A stretch of 16,721 bases of DNA from Candidatus Dadabacteria bacterium RIFCSPHIGHO2_12_FULL_53_21 (GTDB taxonomy: Bacteria; Desulfobacterota_D; UBA1144; Nemesobacterales; UBA2774), in assembly GCA_001775255.1 (NCBI GenBank), contig MFCJ01000112.1, positions 605 through 17,325 of the forward strand, written 5' to 3'. Within the stretch, counting starts at the first letter, position 1, and each line of letters opens with the position of its first letter. The position numbers were made by a program, and so were the translations under genes. The notes under the pieces are model-generated. The model was not told the DNA's origin, did not search any database, and saw nothing but the letters and a program-made list of their open reading frames with translations. This document shows positions 7,655-14,285 of the stretch, piece by piece.

Positions 7655-8821
7655 TCAGAACTTTGCCTCTTTGAGCCTATCTACAGCCTGAATTATTCTG
7701 TCCGTATTGAACGTGGTAGAAACACGCGCATAGCCTTCGCCGTATTTTCCGAATCCTGTACCGGGGGTTACGACAATTCCGGTTTCGGATAAAAGCTTCG
7801 CAGAGAAGTCCTTGGACGACAACCCAGCGGGGACTTCAAACCATACGTAAAAGGTGGCCATGGGTTTATTGTAGCTTAAACCTACCTCGTCGAGACCCCT
7901 GCAAAAAATATCCCTTCGCTCCTGGAATATCTTTATTCTATCCTCGAGGCCGATTTTGTAATTTCTCAATGCTTCTATGCCGGCGACCTGAACCGCCTGA
8001 AAAGCGCCCGAATCTATGTTCGTCTTAATCTTCCCGAGCCCCCCGATCGCCTTCTTGTTTCCAACTGCAAATCCGATTCTCCACCCCGTCATATTGAACG
8101 TCTTTGACAGGGAATGGAACTCGATCCCGACTTCCTTGGCGCCGTCGAACTGGAGGAAACTGGACGGCTTATACCCTTCATACGCCATTTCAGTATAGGC
8201 GGCGTCGTGACATATAAGGATATTATATTTGACGGCAAAATCCACAAGCTCCTCGTAAAAGTCCCCGCCCGCGACTGCCGCTGTCGGGTTGTTCGGATAG
8301 TTCACGAACATTATCCTGGCTTTCTTTGCAATATCCTCCGGAATAGAGCCGAGATCGGGGAGAAATCCGTTCTCCTTGAGAAGCGGGACAGCATGCGGAA
8401 CCCCGCCCGCGAAGCTTATCGATGTCGGATAAACGGGATATCCCGGGTCCGTATAGAGACCTATATCCCCGGGGTCGAGGAAGGCAAGGGGAGTGTGTGC
8501 TATCCCCTCCTTGGAGCCGATGAGGGCCACGACCTCGGTTTTGGGGTCGAGCTCCACACCGAACCGCTCCATATACCAGTCGGCGACTGCCGTCCTGAAT
8601 GAGAGCATGCCTTCATAGGAGGGGTATCTGTGGTTTTGCGGGTCCTCCACCGCTTTTTTTAACGCATCGACAATGCGCTGAGGCGTAGGTATGTCAGGGT
8701 CGCCGACGCTCAGGTCTATAATGTCCACCCCCTTCGCCCTCATCTCGCTTTTCTTTGCGTCAATTTCTGCGAACAGGTATGGCGGAAGGTCCGCTATTCT
8801 CTTCGCCCACTTCAAATCCAT
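7655..8821 (-). CDS. dapL: LL-diaminopimelate aminotransferase (class I/II PLP enzyme)
   Basis: This PLP enzyme probably converts tetrahydrodipicolinate directly to LL-diaminopimelate with glutamate as amino donor, the short route to lysine and peptidoglycan diaminopimelate. Fold-type I features are visible in the 388 residues: LSVGDPDIPTP (37-47), GSKEGIAH, NYPNNPT (174-180), an Asp in CHDAAY (206) and the PLP lysine in SLSKTFNMTGWRIG (Lys240). The overall sequence fits the DapL family found in many anaerobes and deltaproteobacteria. Alanine- or aspartate-type aminotransferases of the same fold are the alternative. The ATG at 8821 has AAAGGAGAA close upstream. It is followed by the GT2 gene at 36 bp. 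No dapA, dapB or dapF is in the window. Confidence 0.9.
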   Translation of the reverse strand: MDLKWAKRIADLPPYLFAEIDAKKSEMRAKGVDIIDLSVGDPDIPTPQRIVDALKKAVEDPQNHRYPSYEGMLSFRTAVADWYMERFGVELDPKTEVVALIGSKEGIAHTPLAFLDPGDIGLYTDPGYPVYPTSISFAGGVPHAVPLLKENGFLPDLGSIPEDIAKKARIMFVNYPNNPTAAVAGGDFYEELVDFAVKYNILICHDAAYTEMAYEGYKPSSFLQFDGAKEVGIEFHSLSKTFNMTGWRIGFAVGNKKAIGGLGKIKTNIDSGAFQAVQVAGIEALRNYKIGLEDRIKIFQERRDIFCRGLDEVGLSYNKPMATFYVWFEVPAGLSSKDFSAKLLSETGIVVTPGTGFGKYGEGYARVSTTFNTDRIIQAVDRLKEAKF

Positions 8822-8860
8822 GTGAAATTCTCCTTTGTTTCTCCCATTTTGGGATTTTCT

Positions 8861-8889
8861 ATCATAACTAACCTATCGTATTAGAGCAA
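8861..8889 (-). promoter_or_regulatory. Probable promoter of dapL-GT2
   Basis: On the minus strand TTGCTC (8884-8889) and TATGAT (8861-8866) are separated by exactly 17 bp; the -10 matches five of six. The transcript would carry about 33 bases of leader, including a small perfect hairpin TCCCA/TGGGA (8842-8854, loop of three) just before the AAAGGAGAA ribosome site. Confidence 0.5.
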
Positions 8890-8962
8890 GAAGGAGCGCG
8901 CCGGGCTCACGGTTAGAGGGCCGATAAGACAAAGACGTCTAAGCCTCGGGCACAATTGAGTC

Positions 8963-9745
8963 TCAGAAGCCGAATCCCTCTTTGTACGCCGTGCTTATTC
9001 GTTCGAAGGCGATTCTGGCCGATTCCTTCCTCGTATAGCCGGGCGGTATTACCTCAAGCTCCGTAAGATCGACGCTTATCGACCTGAGATTAAGGAGCCT
9101 GAAAAAATGCTCGAAAAATGTAAGATCGCCGTAATAATAAACGAGCCGTCCGTTCCCGGCGTCTATATCCTCTCCGTTTATCTTCCTGTACCTGACACAG
9201 AGGGGCAGGACGTCGACGCCGCTCCCCGCTGCCGCATCGAGAAAGGAAGTTTTGAAGGGCTTGACCTCCTCGCCGTCCGACGTCGTCCCTTCCGGGAAGA
9301 GGACGACGTTAAAACCCATATGCAGTATATTCTTTATATGCTGCATATCTTGCAGGAGGCGCGACCTGTTCCTCCTCTCCACGAAGACGCCTCCCGAGTA
9401 CTTGATGATGGCTCCCAGAAGGAATGTATCCTCGAGCTCGGAGTTCGCGATGAACACCGCGGGGACGGTGGAGAAAATCACGAAGATGTCCAAATAAGAG
9501 AGGTGGTTCGAGATTACGAGGTGATTCTCTTTTCCGCTCACGAGCTTGTCGATATTTCTCCGTCTGACCTTTACGCCGAGCACTATGAGCGCGGCCCGGA
9601 GATAAAAGGACGATATGCGGGAGAAATACCTGAGCTTTACCATTTTGTTGCCTACGATCAGATCGACGCAGAACGATATTATTAGAAAGGTAACTACCAG
9701 AATTACGAAGGCGAGCATCTTAACAGTTTTAATAACCCAGACCAT
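8963..9745 (-). CDS. plsC: 1-acyl-sn-glycerol-3-phosphate acyltransferase (PlsC family)
   Basis: The family acylates lysophosphatidic acid to phosphatidic acid in membrane phospholipid synthesis. The 260-residue protein starts with a hydrophobic segment (about 8-30) that would anchor it to the inner membrane. The HX4D catalytic motif is NHLSYLD (His81, Asp86), FVERRNR lies at 121-127 and FPEGTTSDG at 150-158. These are acyltransferase motifs I, II and III in the right order and spacing. The ATG at 9745 is preceded by GGAG about four bases upstream. It is divergent from midA, with an 87-bp shared gap. A related acyltransferase acting on another lysolipid or on ornithine lipid is possible, since several paralogues share the motifs. 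Confidence 0.9.
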   Translation of the reverse strand: MVWVIKTVKMLAFVILVVTFLIISFCVDLIVGNKMVKLRYFSRISSFYLRAALIVLGVKVRRRNIDKLVSGKENHLVISNHLSYLDIFVIFSTVPAVFIANSELEDTFLLGAIIKYSGGVFVERRNRSRLLQDMQHIKNILHMGFNVVLFPEGTTSDGEEVKPFKTSFLDAAAGSGVDVLPLCVRYRKINGEDIDAGNGRLVYYYGDLTFFEHFFRLLNLRSISVDLTELEVIPPGYTRKESARIAFERISTAYKEGFGF

Positions 9746-9806
9746 ATATCTCCGACGAAGCCGGTCGCCATTCGACTGAGGCAGCTGTGATACAATTATT
9801 GCCGGA

Positions 9807-9812
9807 TATAAT
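9807..9812 (+). promoter_or_regulatory. Possible -10 element for midA
   Basis: A perfect TATAAT lies 20 bp upstream of the midA ATG in the gap shared with divergent plsC. The expected -35 position holds only a weak match (CTGTGA, 16 bp upstream). The resulting leader would be about a dozen bases and has no ribosome binding site, so translation may be close to leaderless. Confidence 0.4.
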
Positions 9813-9832
9813 TTACTCCACAGATTAGCAAC

Positions 9833-10990
9833 ATGGAAATGAACCCTTTAGCCGAAATAATTAAATCGGAGATCAAAAAAAAAGGCAGGCTGACTTTTTC
9901 CGAATACATGGAGAAGGCGCTTTACCACCCGGGGCTCGGATATTATACGTCGGGAGAGACGAGGATCGGGAAACGCGGGGACTACTACACGAGTCCAAGC
10001 GTAGATCCCGCTTTCGGCGAGGTGCTTGCAGGGTTTATAGCGAAATCCGGGGGCCTGATAAACGAGCCCCGTCTCCGGGTTATCGAGTTCGGAGGGGGAA
10101 CGGGGACCCTCGCTGCGGACATACTCGATTCGCTCGCACGGAGCCACCCGGAATGTTACGGGATGACAGAATACTTGATAATAGAAAAAGGGGGCCGGGG
10201 GCCTGATGCGGCAGACAAGGCGCTCGACAAACACGGGGCAAAGATCAAATACGTGTCCTCTCTATCCGAAATAGACTCGGGCGGTGTCGCCGGGATTATT
10301 TTATCCAACGAGCTCGTGGACGCTCTTCCCTTCCACAGGGTCAGATTCACGGGCGGCGCTATGAAAGAGGTTTTCGTTACGCTCAGGGAGGGAGAATTCG
10401 AAGAAATCATCGACGAGTCGAGCACATCATGGCTCGGCGAATACTTTAACGGCTATGAGATTATGTTTCGCGAGGGCCAGGAAGCCGAGGTAAATCTAAA
10501 CGCCGGCAAATGGCTCGGAGAGGTGCAGAAGGTGCTTGGAAAGGGCTTTATACTGACAATAGACTATGGGTTTCTTGCACGAGAGCTATACAGCCCTGAA
10601 AGAATGAAGGGTACATACAAGTGCATGCACAAGCATAAGATCAGCGAGAAACCATACATCAACATCGGCGGGCAGGACATCACAGCCCACGTGGATTTCA
10701 GCAACCTGATAAGGGCCGGCGAATCCCTCGGGCTTAAGACTATTAAATACACCACGCAGGGTCAGTTCCTCATCGACTGGGGCGTGCTCGACATAATGAC
10801 AAGACTAGCTGAACAGGACAACACCGAGGACAAAGTAGAACACGGCAGGAATACAGCCATAAAGAACCTATTCCTTCCCGGCTCCATGGGAAGCAGCTTT
10901 AAGGTGCTCCTCCAGGCGAAGAACCTGGATGTAATCGATCAGGACTTCTACCCTGAATCACCATTAAAATTAAGCTTCGGCGTAGTGTAA
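9833..10990 (+). CDS. SAM-dependent methyltransferase, MidA/NDUFAF7 family
   Basis: This 385-residue protein has the full set of landmarks of the NDUFAF7/MidA family (Pfam Methyltransf_28): LTFSEYMEKALYHPGLGYYTS (split here: LTFSEYMEKAL, then YHPGLGYYTS) near 20-40, GDYYTSPSVDPAFGE near 49-63, the SAM-binding glycine loop EFGGGTGT at 85-92, and SNELVDALPFHRV near 157-169. The mitochondrial relative methylates an arginine of complex I subunit NDUFS2; bacterial members have no firmly known substrate. The ATG at 9833 or the one two codons later could be used; neither has a visible ribosome binding site. The gene stands alone between divergent plsC and the tetR operon. No complex I genes are in the window. 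Confidence 0.92.
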   Translation: MEMNPLAEIIKSEIKKKGRLTFSEYMEKALYHPGLGYYTSGETRIGKRGDYYTSPSVDPAFGEVLAGFIAKSGGLINEPRLRVIEFGGGTGTLAADILDSLARSHPECYGMTEYLIIEKGGRGPDAADKALDKHGAKIKYVSSLSEIDSGGVAGIILSNELVDALPFHRVRFTGGAMKEVFVTLREGEFEEIIDESSTSWLGEYFNGYEIMFREGQEAEVNLNAGKWLGEVQKVLGKGFILTIDYGFLARELYSPERMKGTYKCMHKHKISEKPYINIGGQDITAHVDFSNLIRAGESLGLKTIKYTTQGQFLIDWGVLDIMTRLAEQDNTEDKVEHGRNTAIKNLFLPGSMGSSFKVLLQAKNLDVIDQDFYPESPLKLSFGVV

Positions 10991-11083
10991 AAATCAAGAT
11001 ACACTCCAACCTTAATTGACCTTCTCCTGGTTTATTCCATCCATTGATCAAATGGGTTATCGATTCCTGACTAAAAAAACCCA

Positions 11084-11112
11084 TTGACATGGATAATAAT
11101 ACAATATACAGT
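11084..11112 (+). promoter_or_regulatory. Probable promoter of the tetR-CMD operon
   Basis: A perfect -35 TTGACA (11084-11089) is followed by TACAGT (11107-11112) at 17 bp, or by TATACA (11105-11110) at 15 bp. The first fits spacing better, the second fits consensus better. Either would start transcription at about 11117-11120, inside the palindrome described next. Confidence 0.6.
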
Positions 11113-11135
11113 TAGGACTGACTGGTCGGTACTAA
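11112..11135 (+). promoter_or_regulatory. Candidate TetR operator, 24-bp imperfect palindrome
   Basis: The left half TTAGGACTGACT (11112-11123) and the right half GGTCGGTACTAA (11124-11135) are complementary at 9 of 12 pairs. The site lies between the -10 element and the ribosome binding site of tetR, over the likely transcription start. Both the ACTGACT/GGTCGGT type of half-site and the position fit a self-repressing TetR regulator. Confidence 0.65.
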
Positions 11136-11154
11136 TTCATTGGGGAGGGCGAAT

Positions 11155-11736
11155 TTGAATAAAAGCAAAGAACGAATACTCGCGAGCGCGAAAGAGCTCT
11201 TCCACGAATACGGCTTTCAGCAGACATCGGTCGACGAGATACTCAAAAAGAGCGGTGTAACAAAAAGCAATTTCTATTATCACTTCAAGAGCAAAGAAGA
11301 ATTAGGCCTGATAATACTCCAAAGATTCATAACCCTGTACGAATCGGACGTTTTGATAAAAACACTCGGCAACAAATCCCTCAGCCCATCCGGGAGGCTG
11401 GTCGAATTCTACAATTCAGTCAAGACATTCCACATAAACCTGGAGAATCCGAGGGGATGTCCCTTCGGAAATATGGCAATCGAAATGAGCGGATCAAACG
11501 AAAATTTCAGGGAAAAGCTTTCGGCGTTTTTTAACTCCTGGGAGAAGATCATCGAAGAATGTATAAACGAGGGTATGAGCACAGGGGACTTTCGCGGCGA
11601 CCTCCCCCCGGGAGTAGTCGCCCAGTTAATACTTTCACACCTGGAAGGGGCGATAATGATGGTTAAAACACACAGGTCATTAGAACCGCTTTCTTCGGGG
11701 AGCGAGACTATAATGAGGCTTTTAAAGGCTGCCTGA
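11155..11736 (+). CDS. TetR/AcrR-family transcriptional regulator
   Basis: This 193-residue one-component repressor has an N-terminal TetR DNA-binding domain: SKERILASAKELFHEYGFQQ leads to the helix-turn-helix TSVDEILKKSGVTKSNFYYHF (two pieces, about 24-44). The C-terminal ligand domain contains ENPRGCPFGNMAIEMS near 97-112, a block seen in NemR/AcuR-like regulators; Cys102 is a candidate reactive thiol, and a second cysteine is at 136. The start is set at the TTG at 11155, because GGGGAGGG at 11142-11149 lies six bases upstream; an in-frame TTG at 11140 would overlap that ribosome site. The CMD-family gene begins 22 bp after the stop, so the two form an operon with its own promoter and candidate operator. 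The ligand is unknown; an electrophile or oxidant is a guess from the partner gene. Confidence 0.93.
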   Translation: MNKSKERILASAKELFHEYGFQQTSVDEILKKSGVTKSNFYYHFKSKEELGLIILQRFITLYESDVLIKTLGNKSLSPSGRLVEFYNSVKTFHINLENPRGCPFGNMAIEMSGSNENFREKLSAFFNSWEKIIEECINEGMSTGDFRGDLPPGVVAQLILSHLEGAIMMVKTHRSLEPLSSGSETIMRLLKAA

Positions 11737-11758
11737 TAAAATTCAAGGGAGGTATCAT

Positions 11759-12466
11759 ATGTCGGAATACTTATTCAAAAGTGATATATCAAGCGATATG
11801 GCGCTCTTCAAAGAATTAAATCCGGACCTTCACGGGGCATGGATGAACCTGCACAACGGGGTATTCGAGGACGGCGCCCTTTCCCAGAAAGAGAAACAGC
11901 TCATAGCCGTCGCCGGAGCTCATATTACGCGATGCCCTTACTGTATAAGATCGAGGGTCAGGCTATCTAAAAACCTTGGCGCCTCGGACCAGGAAATTAT
12001 AGAGGCGATCTATGTCGCATTCAGATTCGCCATGGGGGGGCCCTATGCCTACTCGAGCATTGCGTTTGAGGCCCATGACGCCCTCGAGCATAACATCCCC
12101 CTCACCGAGGGACATTTCTTCAAAAAGGATATAACCAAAGAGATAAACGAATTCAGTAAATGCAGCGGAGACAACTCCGAAGCCTTTAAGGAGTTCACAA
12201 AGAAGGTATTCGCAGAGGGAGCGCTAAGTAAAGACTTCAAGAGAGGGTTGATCGGGCTTGCCTGCGGGCACATGACGAAGTGTCCCTACTGCATCAGGGG
12301 CTGCGTAAAGGACGCGAGGAGCGCCGGGATCACAAAAGAGCAAATGGCCGAAGCGATCAATGTTGGCATGGTCATGTCGGCAGGCGCTTGTTTCGCCCAT
12401 ACGAGCATTGCTATGGACACCCTCGCAGGCATGAATGAAAAGAGTAAGGCCAGGGCCGTTAAATAA
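11759..12466 (+). CDS. Two-domain carboxymuconolactone decarboxylase/AhpD-like protein
   Basis: This 235-residue protein has two CMD domains. The first (about 20-110) has EKQLIAVAGAHITRCPYC with CPYC at 59-62; the second (about 135-225) has LIGLACGHMTKCPYC with CPYC at 175-178. The CxxC pair is the redox centre of AhpD-like alkylhydroperoxidases and related proteins. In those enzymes a His usually follows four residues after the second Cys; here it is Arg66 in the first domain and Cys182 in the second, so the AhpD proton relay is not intact. The ATG has GGGAGGT about five bases upstream, and a TetR gene lies 22 bp before it. A role in handling peroxides or reactive carbon compounds is inference; true carboxymuconolactone decarboxylase activity is unlikely, as no aromatic pathway genes are near. 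Confidence 0.88.
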   Translation: MSEYLFKSDISSDMALFKELNPDLHGAWMNLHNGVFEDGALSQKEKQLIAVAGAHITRCPYCIRSRVRLSKNLGASDQEIIEAIYVAFRFAMGGPYAYSSIAFEAHDALEHNIPLTEGHFFKKDITKEINEFSKCSGDNSEAFKEFTKKVFAEGALSKDFKRGLIGLACGHMTKCPYCIRGCVKDARSAGITKEQMAEAINVGMVMSAGACFAHTSIAMDTLAGMNEKSKARAVK

Positions 12467-12510
12467 AGAGACCGCCGAGTTAATTTCTCGATCCGGAAAC
12501 CCATCTCGTG

Positions 12511-12545
12511 CGGGGGAGCTTAAGACTATCTTCCCAGCTTCCCCG
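12511..12545. repeat. Inverted repeat in the gap between the CMD gene and mnmE
   Basis: CGGGGGAGCT (12511-12520) pairs with AGCTTCCCCG (12536-12545) with one G-U pair, around a 15-base loop, 45 bp after the CMD stop codon. No T-tract follows, so it is not a standard intrinsic terminator; it may be an mRNA 3' end structure. The rest of the 185-bp gap holds no gene. A weak -10-like TATTAT at 12629-12634 precedes mnmE, without a convincing -35. Confidence 0.45.
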
Positions 12546-12640
12546 GCAAGAACGGATCTAGATACGTCCCGTCAAATCTAACCAACCGGCATCAAAGGAC
12601 AAATAATACATATTAGCACCTCTGGGGCTATTATGGTACC

Positions 12641-12649
12641 TTATCCACC
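12641..12649 (+). promoter_or_regulatory. DnaA-box-like sequence just upstream of mnmE
   Basis: TTATCCACC matches the DnaA box TTATCCACA at eight of nine bases and ends two bases before the mnmE ATG, occupying the place where a ribosome binding site would be expected. The shorter core TATCCAC also occurs inside genes near 3414 and 6807, so on its own this match is weak. Confidence 0.3.
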
Positions 12650-12651
12650 TG

Positions 12652-14058
12652 ATGAACCGGCATCTAATCCCGAATGAAGACACAATCGCGGCTATCGCTA
12701 CGCCGCCCGGCAACGGAAGCATAGCCATCATCAGGATCAGCGGGCCAAAATCCTCCTATATACTGGAACTCATCTTCAGACCCGGACGGGGAAACGTCAA
12801 AGGGAGGGCGCTGGATCCGCACCGCCTGTATCACGGACACATATTCAATCCCTCAACTAACGACATTGCAGATGAGGTTCTATGCGTACTAATGAGGTCG
12901 CCCAATTCATACACCGGTGAGGACGTCGTCGAAATCCATTCACACGGCGGACACCTGGTTCCGAAAAGAATACTCGAGATACTATTCGGCCTCGGCATAA
13001 GGCCGGCAAACCCGGGGGAATTCTCACTAAGGGCATTTTTAAACGGCAAAATGGACCTCACGCAGGCCGAGGCCGTCTCCGACATCATCAATGCCCGCAC
13101 GGAAGAGGGATTAAAACAGGCGGAGCTCCAGCTCGAAGGGGCACTCTCACAGAGGATAGGGGGATTCAAGGAACAAACACTCGATATACTGGCCGAAATA
13201 GAGGCACAGGTGGACTTTCCCGAAGATGAAATAGGCCCGATCGCAAAGGAAGGAATGGTCAATCGGATAAATAGTCTCATTTCGGGTATACGCAGTCTGA
13301 TGGAAACGTATGAGGAAGGCCGCATCCTCAAGCACGGCGTCAAAACCGCCATACTCGGCAAGCCGAACGTAGGGAAATCGAGCCTCTTGAACATGCTTTT
13401 GACGAAAGAAAGGGCTATAGTGAGCCCGCTGCCCGGCACAACAAGGGATTTCATTGAAGAGAGCATCGATGTGAGAGGGATACCCCTGGTTCTGATCGAC
13501 ACAGCGGGAATCAGAAAGACCTATGACGAGATCGAGCACGAAGGGGTCAGACTCGCTAAGAAAAAGGCGGAAGAGGCGGAGCTGCTGCTCATAGTGCTAG
13601 ACGGGAGCGAGGCGCTCGACAGCGACGACATAGAAGTATTACAAGGCGCCGCCGGCAGGAGAGCCATCTTCATACTCAATAAGTCCGATATAGGCATCAA
13701 ATTTACTCCGGAGGCCCTACCCTCTGTCATCCATAGGGACAGAATCGTTCATACCTCGGCCAAGCTGGGCACCGGGACAGAAGAGCTGAAGGATGCAATC
13801 AGGGGGCTGCTCACCAGCGGGAATGCCCATACGGACGGCAGCGAGATCATTCTGACCGAGCTCAGGCATAAACTCGCCCTCGAAAAGGCCGCGAACGGAC
13901 TCATATCTTTCCTCAATCTGCTGAAAAACGGGGATTCGCCGGAGTTCCTTGCCATAGAACTCAGAGCCGCTCTGGACTCCCTGGGCGAAATAACGGGCGA
14001 GGTCACGACCGAAGACATCCTTGGCAGGATATTCAGTAAATTTTGCATTGGGAAATAG
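12652..14058 (+). CDS. mnmE: tRNA uridine-5-carboxymethylaminomethyl modification GTPase
   Basis: With MnmG, this GTPase installs the aminomethyl or carboxymethylaminomethyl group on the wobble uridine of several tRNAs. The 468-residue length is typical. The N-terminal folate-binding domain opens with DTIAAIATPPGNGSIAIIRISG. The helical domain is interrupted by the G domain: G1 GKPNVGKSS (236-244), G2 TTRD (263-266), G3 DTAG (283-286) and G4 NKSD (343-346). The C-terminus is the invariant FCIGK, whose Cys is needed for modification. The ATG at 12652 has no clear ribosome site. In many bacteria mnmG, rsmG, parA and parB follow; here they do not. The next gene is convergent pabC, beyond a gap holding parS and DnaA boxes. 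Confidence 0.98.
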   Translation: MNRHLIPNEDTIAAIATPPGNGSIAIIRISGPKSSYILELIFRPGRGNVKGRALDPHRLYHGHIFNPSTNDIADEVLCVLMRSPNSYTGEDVVEIHSHGGHLVPKRILEILFGLGIRPANPGEFSLRAFLNGKMDLTQAEAVSDIINARTEEGLKQAELQLEGALSQRIGGFKEQTLDILAEIEAQVDFPEDEIGPIAKEGMVNRINSLISGIRSLMETYEEGRILKHGVKTAILGKPNVGKSSLLNMLLTKERAIVSPLPGTTRDFIEESIDVRGIPLVLIDTAGIRKTYDEIEHEGVRLAKKKAEEAELLLIVLDGSEALDSDDIEVLQGAAGRRAIFILNKSDIGIKFTPEALPSVIHRDRIVHTSAKLGTGTEELKDAIRGLLTSGNAHTDGSEIILTELRHKLALEKAANGLISFLNLLKNGDSPEFLAIELRAALDSLGEITGEVTTEDILGRIFSKFCIGK

Positions 14059-14070
14059 GGTGTTATGGAA

Positions 14071-14086
14071 TGTTTCACGTGAAACA
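14071..14086. promoter_or_regulatory. parS: parS centromere site (perfect 16-bp palindrome)
   Basis: TGTTTCACGTGAAACA is the canonical chromosomal parS recognised by ParB (Spo0J), matching the B. subtilis consensus TGTTNCACGTGAAACA at every position and fully palindromic; flanking A and T extend it to 18 bp. It begins 13 bp after the mnmE stop codon. ParB loads here and spreads, and recruits SMC for origin segregation. parS sites cluster near the origin in most chromosomes. Confidence 0.93.
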
Positions 14087-14092
14087 TCCACA
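14084..14092 (+). promoter_or_regulatory. Degenerate DnaA box overlapping parS
   Basis: ACATCCACA matches TTATCCACA at seven of nine bases. It overlaps the last three bases of parS and faces the perfect box at 14095-14103, the pair forming the perfect palindrome ATCCACAATTGTGGAT (14086-14101). Confidence 0.45.
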
Positions 14093-14094
14093 AT

Positions 14095-14103
14095 TGTGGA
14101 TAA
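14095..14103 (-). promoter_or_regulatory. DnaA box (perfect match)
   Basis: TGTGGATAA is the reverse complement of the consensus DnaA box TTATCCACA. It lies nine bases after the end of parS, and only one other perfect copy was found in the window, at 14193. Confidence 0.75.
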
Positions 14104-14192
14104 ATATCTTCACATTTATTAAGACCAAATTAAGAGGGTTTATCTAATATTTACAGGTAGTTACGCTTTTATTGCTGGCGTGTCCCCGACTT

Positions 14193-14201
14193 TTATCCAC
14201 A
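14193..14201 (+). promoter_or_regulatory. DnaA box (perfect match)
   Basis: TTATCCACA matches the consensus exactly. It lies at the left edge of an AT-rich, T-rich stretch (14202-14240), an arrangement like the DnaA box beside an unwinding element in bacterial origins. Confidence 0.75.
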
Positions 14202-14285
14202 ATTCTTCCACGATTTTTCAATTTTTCTTTATTTTTCAGGAAGTTGAGAAATCGCAGCATTGATTCTCTGTTGTCAGGTCAGAAT

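Larger units (their letters stand above)
14059..14285. other. Candidate replication origin / ParB loading region
   Basis: This 227-bp gap between convergent mnmE and pabC is markedly AT-rich: 14101-14160 and 14201-14240 are each about 75% AT by count. It holds a perfect parS, two perfect DnaA boxes and a degenerate third, plus a run rich in T (14213-14236) that could serve as an unwinding element. I see no gene, and no standard terminator for either flanking gene. Typical origins have more DnaA boxes and often flank dnaA or mnmG, so this may instead be an origin-proximal centromere region with DnaA-titrating boxes. Confidence 0.5.

Noticed and set aside
10688..10695. CACGTG core inside midA as a third parS
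   Set aside because: The flanks (CCCACGTGGATT) do not match the TGTT...AACA arms of parS; a bare CACGTG is common by chance.
13717..14093. Minus-strand frames of 114 and 124 codons starting in the parS region and overlapping the mnmE end
   Set aside because: Their starts simply read through the parS palindrome (giving MFHVKH) and the rest is antisense to mnmE; no family resemblance.
14246..14268. Hairpin GAGAAATC/GATTCTC as a terminator of pabC
   Set aside because: It has a bulged short stem and no T-tract on the downstream side for pabC; the T-rich run lies on the wrong side for a plus-strand terminator too.
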